DNA of 64,000 bases from an uncultured Dysgonomonas sp. (GTDB lineage Bacteria; Bacteroidota; Bacteroidia; Bacteroidales; Dysgonomonadaceae), in contig CALKIV010000084.1 of assembly GCA_937995835.1 (NCBI GenBank), positions 1 through 64,000 of the forward strand, given 5' to 3'. Shown here in pieces: positions 61,274 to 64,000 of this stretch (the first letter of the stretch is position 1; each line of letters starts with the position of its first letter). The notes under the pieces were generated by a model that was given only the letters and a program-made list of their open reading frames with translations, searched no databases and was not told the DNA's origin. Both the position numbers and the translations under genes were made by a program.

Positions 61274-64000
61274 ATGAAAATTAACAACTTCATCCGTGTC
61301 TTACGAAGAACAAAAATGTATAGATCGTTTTCTGGCAGAGCGATGCTATTATTTGCTTGCTTCTTTATGATCACCAGTATGGCGTGGTCGCAACAACAGA
61401 TTACAGTCAGTGGGAAAATTTTGGACGAAGCTGGCGAATCCGTCATCGGAGCTAGCGTGGCAGTGGAAAAAACCAACGTTGGTACGATTACTGATATGGA
61501 CGGAAACTTTTCCCTCAATGTATCTTCAGATGCCACACTCACAATTTCATACTTGGGATATCAATCTCAAAAAATAGCTGTGAAAAATCAAACAATCTTA
61601 AACATTACTTTAAAAGAAGAAATTAGCGATCTCGACGAGGTGGTCGTTGTGGGTTACGGTACAGTAAAGAAGAGAGATCTTACAGGTTCAGTGACTTCTG
61701 TGGGCGCCGACAAGCTGAAAGAACGCTCGTTTGGTAATGCTTTACAATCGATGGCGGGACAAGTGTCGGGGGTGCAAATAACACAAACTCAAGGTGCTCC
61801 GGGCATGGCTCCTACCATCAAGGTCAGAGGGGCAACATCTATCAATGCAGGCACATCACCTTTGTATGTGATAGATGGTATTCCATTGGAAGACAATACG
61901 GTTTCGACCGGAGATAACGGAAGTTCAAGCAACTTATCGTTTAACAGAAACCCGTTGAACAATATTAATCCCAATGATATCGAATCCATTGAGATTCTAA
62001 AGGATGCCTCTTCTGCTGCCATCTACGGTTCGCGTGGAGCTAATGGGGTAGTGATCATCACTACTAAACAAGGAAAAGCAGGCAAAACGAAAGTAGACGC
62101 AAGTTACGAATTTGGAATTTCAAGAGTCAACCGTCGCATCGATGTGATGGATGCCAAACAATGGATGGACTTTGAGGTTGCTGCCAGAAACAACACTTGG
62201 GCTACTACCTTGAAAAACAATCCGAATGCTGTTCGCGACTATAAAACTATAATTCCTGAGGAGTTTTCTGATCCTGAATGGCTGAAAAGAATCGGCAACG
62301 GAACCGATTGGCAAGATGTCCTTTTCAGAACAGCCTTTACGCACAATGCGCAAGTGTCGGCATCGGGAGGATCGGAAAAAACTCAATTTATGCTTTCTGC
62401 CGGCTACCTAAATCAGCAAGGGGTGGTGGATAATAATGAGTATAACAGACTATCACTTCGTAGTAATATCGACCACAAATTCAACGATCGTGTGAGCGTT
62501 GGGATGCGTATTGCATTAACACGCTCAAATGATTCGTCTTACGGAACAGCAGGGAAATCGGATGCTGTGAGCTTGGCTGTGCAGAGTGCTCCTATTTTCC
62601 CTGTGCGTGTAGAAACAGGAAGTCTGGGCTTTAAGGATCCGGAATCAATATGGAACACTTTTGTTAAATATGGTTTCCAACAATGGCACCCGTATGCTTT
62701 GACTCGTGAAATGAGCAAAAAGAAAACTACCGATATAGTGCTAATCAATTCGTTCCTTGATTTCAAAATTTTAGACGAACTGACTTTCAAAACAGCTTTT
62801 AGTGCTAACGTTGAAGATGCACATTATAAATCGTATTGGAATGCAGGACAAGACTGGGGCTATTCTGCATGGGTAGATGCTCAGGCAGATTTTAGAACCA
62901 TGCGCTCTACCAACTGGGTATGGGAAAACACGTTGAATTATAATAAGACATTTAACACCGACCACGTTGTGACCGGATTGGCAGGATATACTATGCAAGA
63001 ACAGCTGTTGGAAGACAGCAATATGACGGGTGGGTCATTCCCAAACGATTTGGTACACACCATCAATGCCGGAAAGGTGAGCAAAGGGGAAACATTCGAA
63101 ACCGATTGGGCTTTACTTTCGGTTTTAGCTCGTGCTACTTATTCCTACAAAGGAAAATATCTGACTTCGGCGGCGATTCGTGCGGATGGTTGTTCTCGTT
63201 TCGGTAAAAATAATCGTTGGGGTTATTTTCCTTCAGCTTCTGCTGCATGGCGCATATCGGAGGAGGATTTTATGCAAGATATATCCTATTTGAACAACCT
63301 GAAACTTAGGCTGAGTTATGGTGTTACTGGTAATAATCAGATTCCTAACTATGGAGCTAGTGGATTGTTAGGCTATTCTCCGTATGTAGTAAATGGAAAG
63401 GTCACTAATGGATTATACACAAAAAATCTGCCTGACCCAAATCTGAAATGGGAAAAAACAGGACAAACCAATCTAGGGCTAGATGCTAGCTTGTTTAATA
63501 GTCGTGTCAATCTGACCTTCGATGTTTATTATTCTAAAACCAGTGACATGTTATTAGATGTTCCAATTTCAATCTTAACTGGATTTCCATCAACTTTGAC
63601 AAACATAGGAGAGGTAGAAAACAAAGGAGTAGAATTCTTTGTTTCCACAAGAAATCTGACAGGAGATTTTAACTGGACTACTGACTTTAATATCTCTGCC
63701 AACAGAGGAAAAGTGCTAAAATTGGGTGCTAACAATGCCCCTATTATGGTGAACACCAATGATGCAATTTCGAGAACAGAGGTAGGGCAACCTATTGGAA
63801 ACTATTATGGATATATTTTTGACGGAGTATTGAGCCAAGCAGACATCGATAACGGACATCCTGTATGGCCGGGTAGTGAAGCTGGAGACCCGAAAGTGCG
63901 AGATGTAACTGGTGAAGGAGTGATTGATTCTAACGACCGTGCCATCCTTGGGAACTATCAACCGGACTTTACATGGGGAATGACCAACAATTTCTCTTTC
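61274..64000 (+). CDS. SusC/RagA TonB-linked outer-membrane receptor (partial)
   Basis: The frame is open for 909 codons and runs off the window end. It begins with a signal peptide (about 18-40, ending MAWSQ). Then come a carboxypeptidase-regulatory-like domain (about 44-115, VSGKILDEAGESVIGASV), a TonB-box region, the plug (DEVVVVGYGTVKKRDLTGSV, LYVIDGIPL, YGSRGANGVVIITTKQGK) and barrel strands. SusC proteins import oligosaccharides or peptides with a SusD lipoprotein, which should follow beyond 64000. The N-terminus is slightly long before the signal core. No sigma/anti-sigma pair lies upstream. Confidence 0.96.
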   Translation, partial: MKINNFIRVLRRTKMYRSFSGRAMLLFACFFMITSMAWSQQQITVSGKILDEAGESVIGASVAVEKTNVGTITDMDGNFSLNVSSDATLTISYLGYQSQKIAVKNQTILNITLKEEISDLDEVVVVGYGTVKKRDLTGSVTSVGADKLKERSFGNALQSMAGQVSGVQITQTQGAPGMAPTIKVRGATSINAGTSPLYVIDGIPLEDNTVSTGDNGSSSNLSFNRNPLNNINPNDIESIEILKDASSAAIYGSRGANGVVIITTKQGKAGKTKVDASYEFGISRVNRRIDVMDAKQWMDFEVAARNNTWATTLKNNPNAVRDYKTIIPEEFSDPEWLKRIGNGTDWQDVLFRTAFTHNAQVSASGGSEKTQFMLSAGYLNQQGVVDNNEYNRLSLRSNIDHKFNDRVSVGMRIALTRSNDSSYGTAGKSDAVSLAVQSAPIFPVRVETGSLGFKDPESIWNTFVKYGFQQWHPYALTREMSKKKTTDIVLINSFLDFKILDELTFKTAFSANVEDAHYKSYWNAGQDWGYSAWVDAQADFRTMRSTNWVWENTLNYNKTFNTDHVVTGLAGYTMQEQLLEDSNMTGGSFPNDLVHTINAGKVSKGETFETDWALLSVLARATYSYKGKYLTSAAIRADGCSRFGKNNRWGYFPSASAAWRISEEDFMQDISYLNNLKLRLSYGVTGNNQIPNYGASGLLGYSPYVVNGKVTNGLYTKNLPDPNLKWEKTGQTNLGLDASLFNSRVNLTFDVYYSKTSDMLLDVPISILTGFPSTLTNIGEVENKGVEFFVSTRNLTGDFNWTTDFNISANRGKVLKLGANNAPIMVNTNDAISRTEVGQPIGNYYGYIFDGVLSQADIDNGHPVWPGSEAGDPKVRDVTGEGVIDSNDRAILGNYQPDFTWGMTNNFSF

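Noticed and set aside
61120..61542. 140-codon minus-strand frame opposite the SusC start
   Set aside because: It lies over the signal peptide and first domain of a clear SusC gene and has no protein-like motif.
1..64000. CRISPR array, prophage, insertion sequence, tRNA or rRNA
   Set aside because: I looked for regular spaced repeats, transposase or integrase motifs and tRNA-like cloverleafs on both strands and saw none.

Overview
The window reads as chromosome of a Bacteroidales member (Bacteroidota). The signs are AT-rich DNA, many promoters of the Bacteroidota type (-7 box TAnnTTTG, sometimes with a TTG about 19-22 bases upstream), few Shine-Dalgarno sites, a SusC/RagA receptor, the type IX secretion protein PorV, a FISUMP-domain protein, and an exosortase K/MSEP-CTERM pair. 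Porphyromonas/Dysgonomonas/Parabacteroides-like relatives fit, but I cannot fix the genus. I see no phage, insertion sequence, CRISPR array, rRNA or tRNA.

Layout. 1-4.7 kb (minus): a GC-rich folded element, then the operon aminotransferase-rdgB-hypothetical and the operon lgt-fprA. 5.1-9.8 kb (plus): an alpha-glucan cluster (debranching enzyme, GT4 glycosyltransferase, GH57 amylase). 10-20.3 kb (plus): polyprenol-phosphate GT2, FAH-family enzyme, porV, ispF-mnmD, dusB, cysS, a surface-repeat protein, an AlkD-like protein and an M16 peptidase. 20.3-30.4 kb: outer-membrane barrel, rpiB and tkt (minus), a lipoprotein, valS, an OmpA-family protein (minus). 30.5-35.7 kb: a HipA-like kinase/DUF3037 pair (minus), and a glycosidase operon whose first gene is broken by an in-frame TAG. 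35.8-45.5 kb: FISUMP protein, an unannotated 34-residue membrane peptide, kdsB-phosphatase, an ECF sigma factor, htpG, and a metallophosphatase lipoprotein with its barrel partner. 45.5-48.9 kb (minus): nrdD-nrdG behind a cobalamin riboswitch. 49.3-53.5 kb (plus): deacetylase, cation transporter, TPR lipoprotein, rfbC, GH25 lysozyme. 53.5-59.7 kb: a TetR regulator, a secreted esterase, exosortase K and its MSEP-CTERM substrate. 60-64 kb: a YhcH-family protein and a SusC receptor cut by the window end.

Most notable points. (1) Five copies of one inverted repeat, YTAACA-N4-TGTTAR, lie around tetR, the esterase and the exosortase, including at the tetR start site and in the esterase leader; they look like operators of a local TetR regulon. 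(2) Exosortase K and a 956-residue membrane/VIT-like protein with a C-terminal MSEP signal form a translationally coupled one-enzyme/one-substrate sorting pair; the last ~400 bases of the substrate gene are sharply richer in G+C. (3) The cobalamin riboswitch ahead of class III ribonucleotide reductase predicts a B12-dependent reductase elsewhere in the genome. (4) Several enzymes lack a residue normally needed for catalysis (GH57 Asp to Asn, metallophosphatase Asp to Ala), and a rhamnosidase-like gene carries an amber codon.
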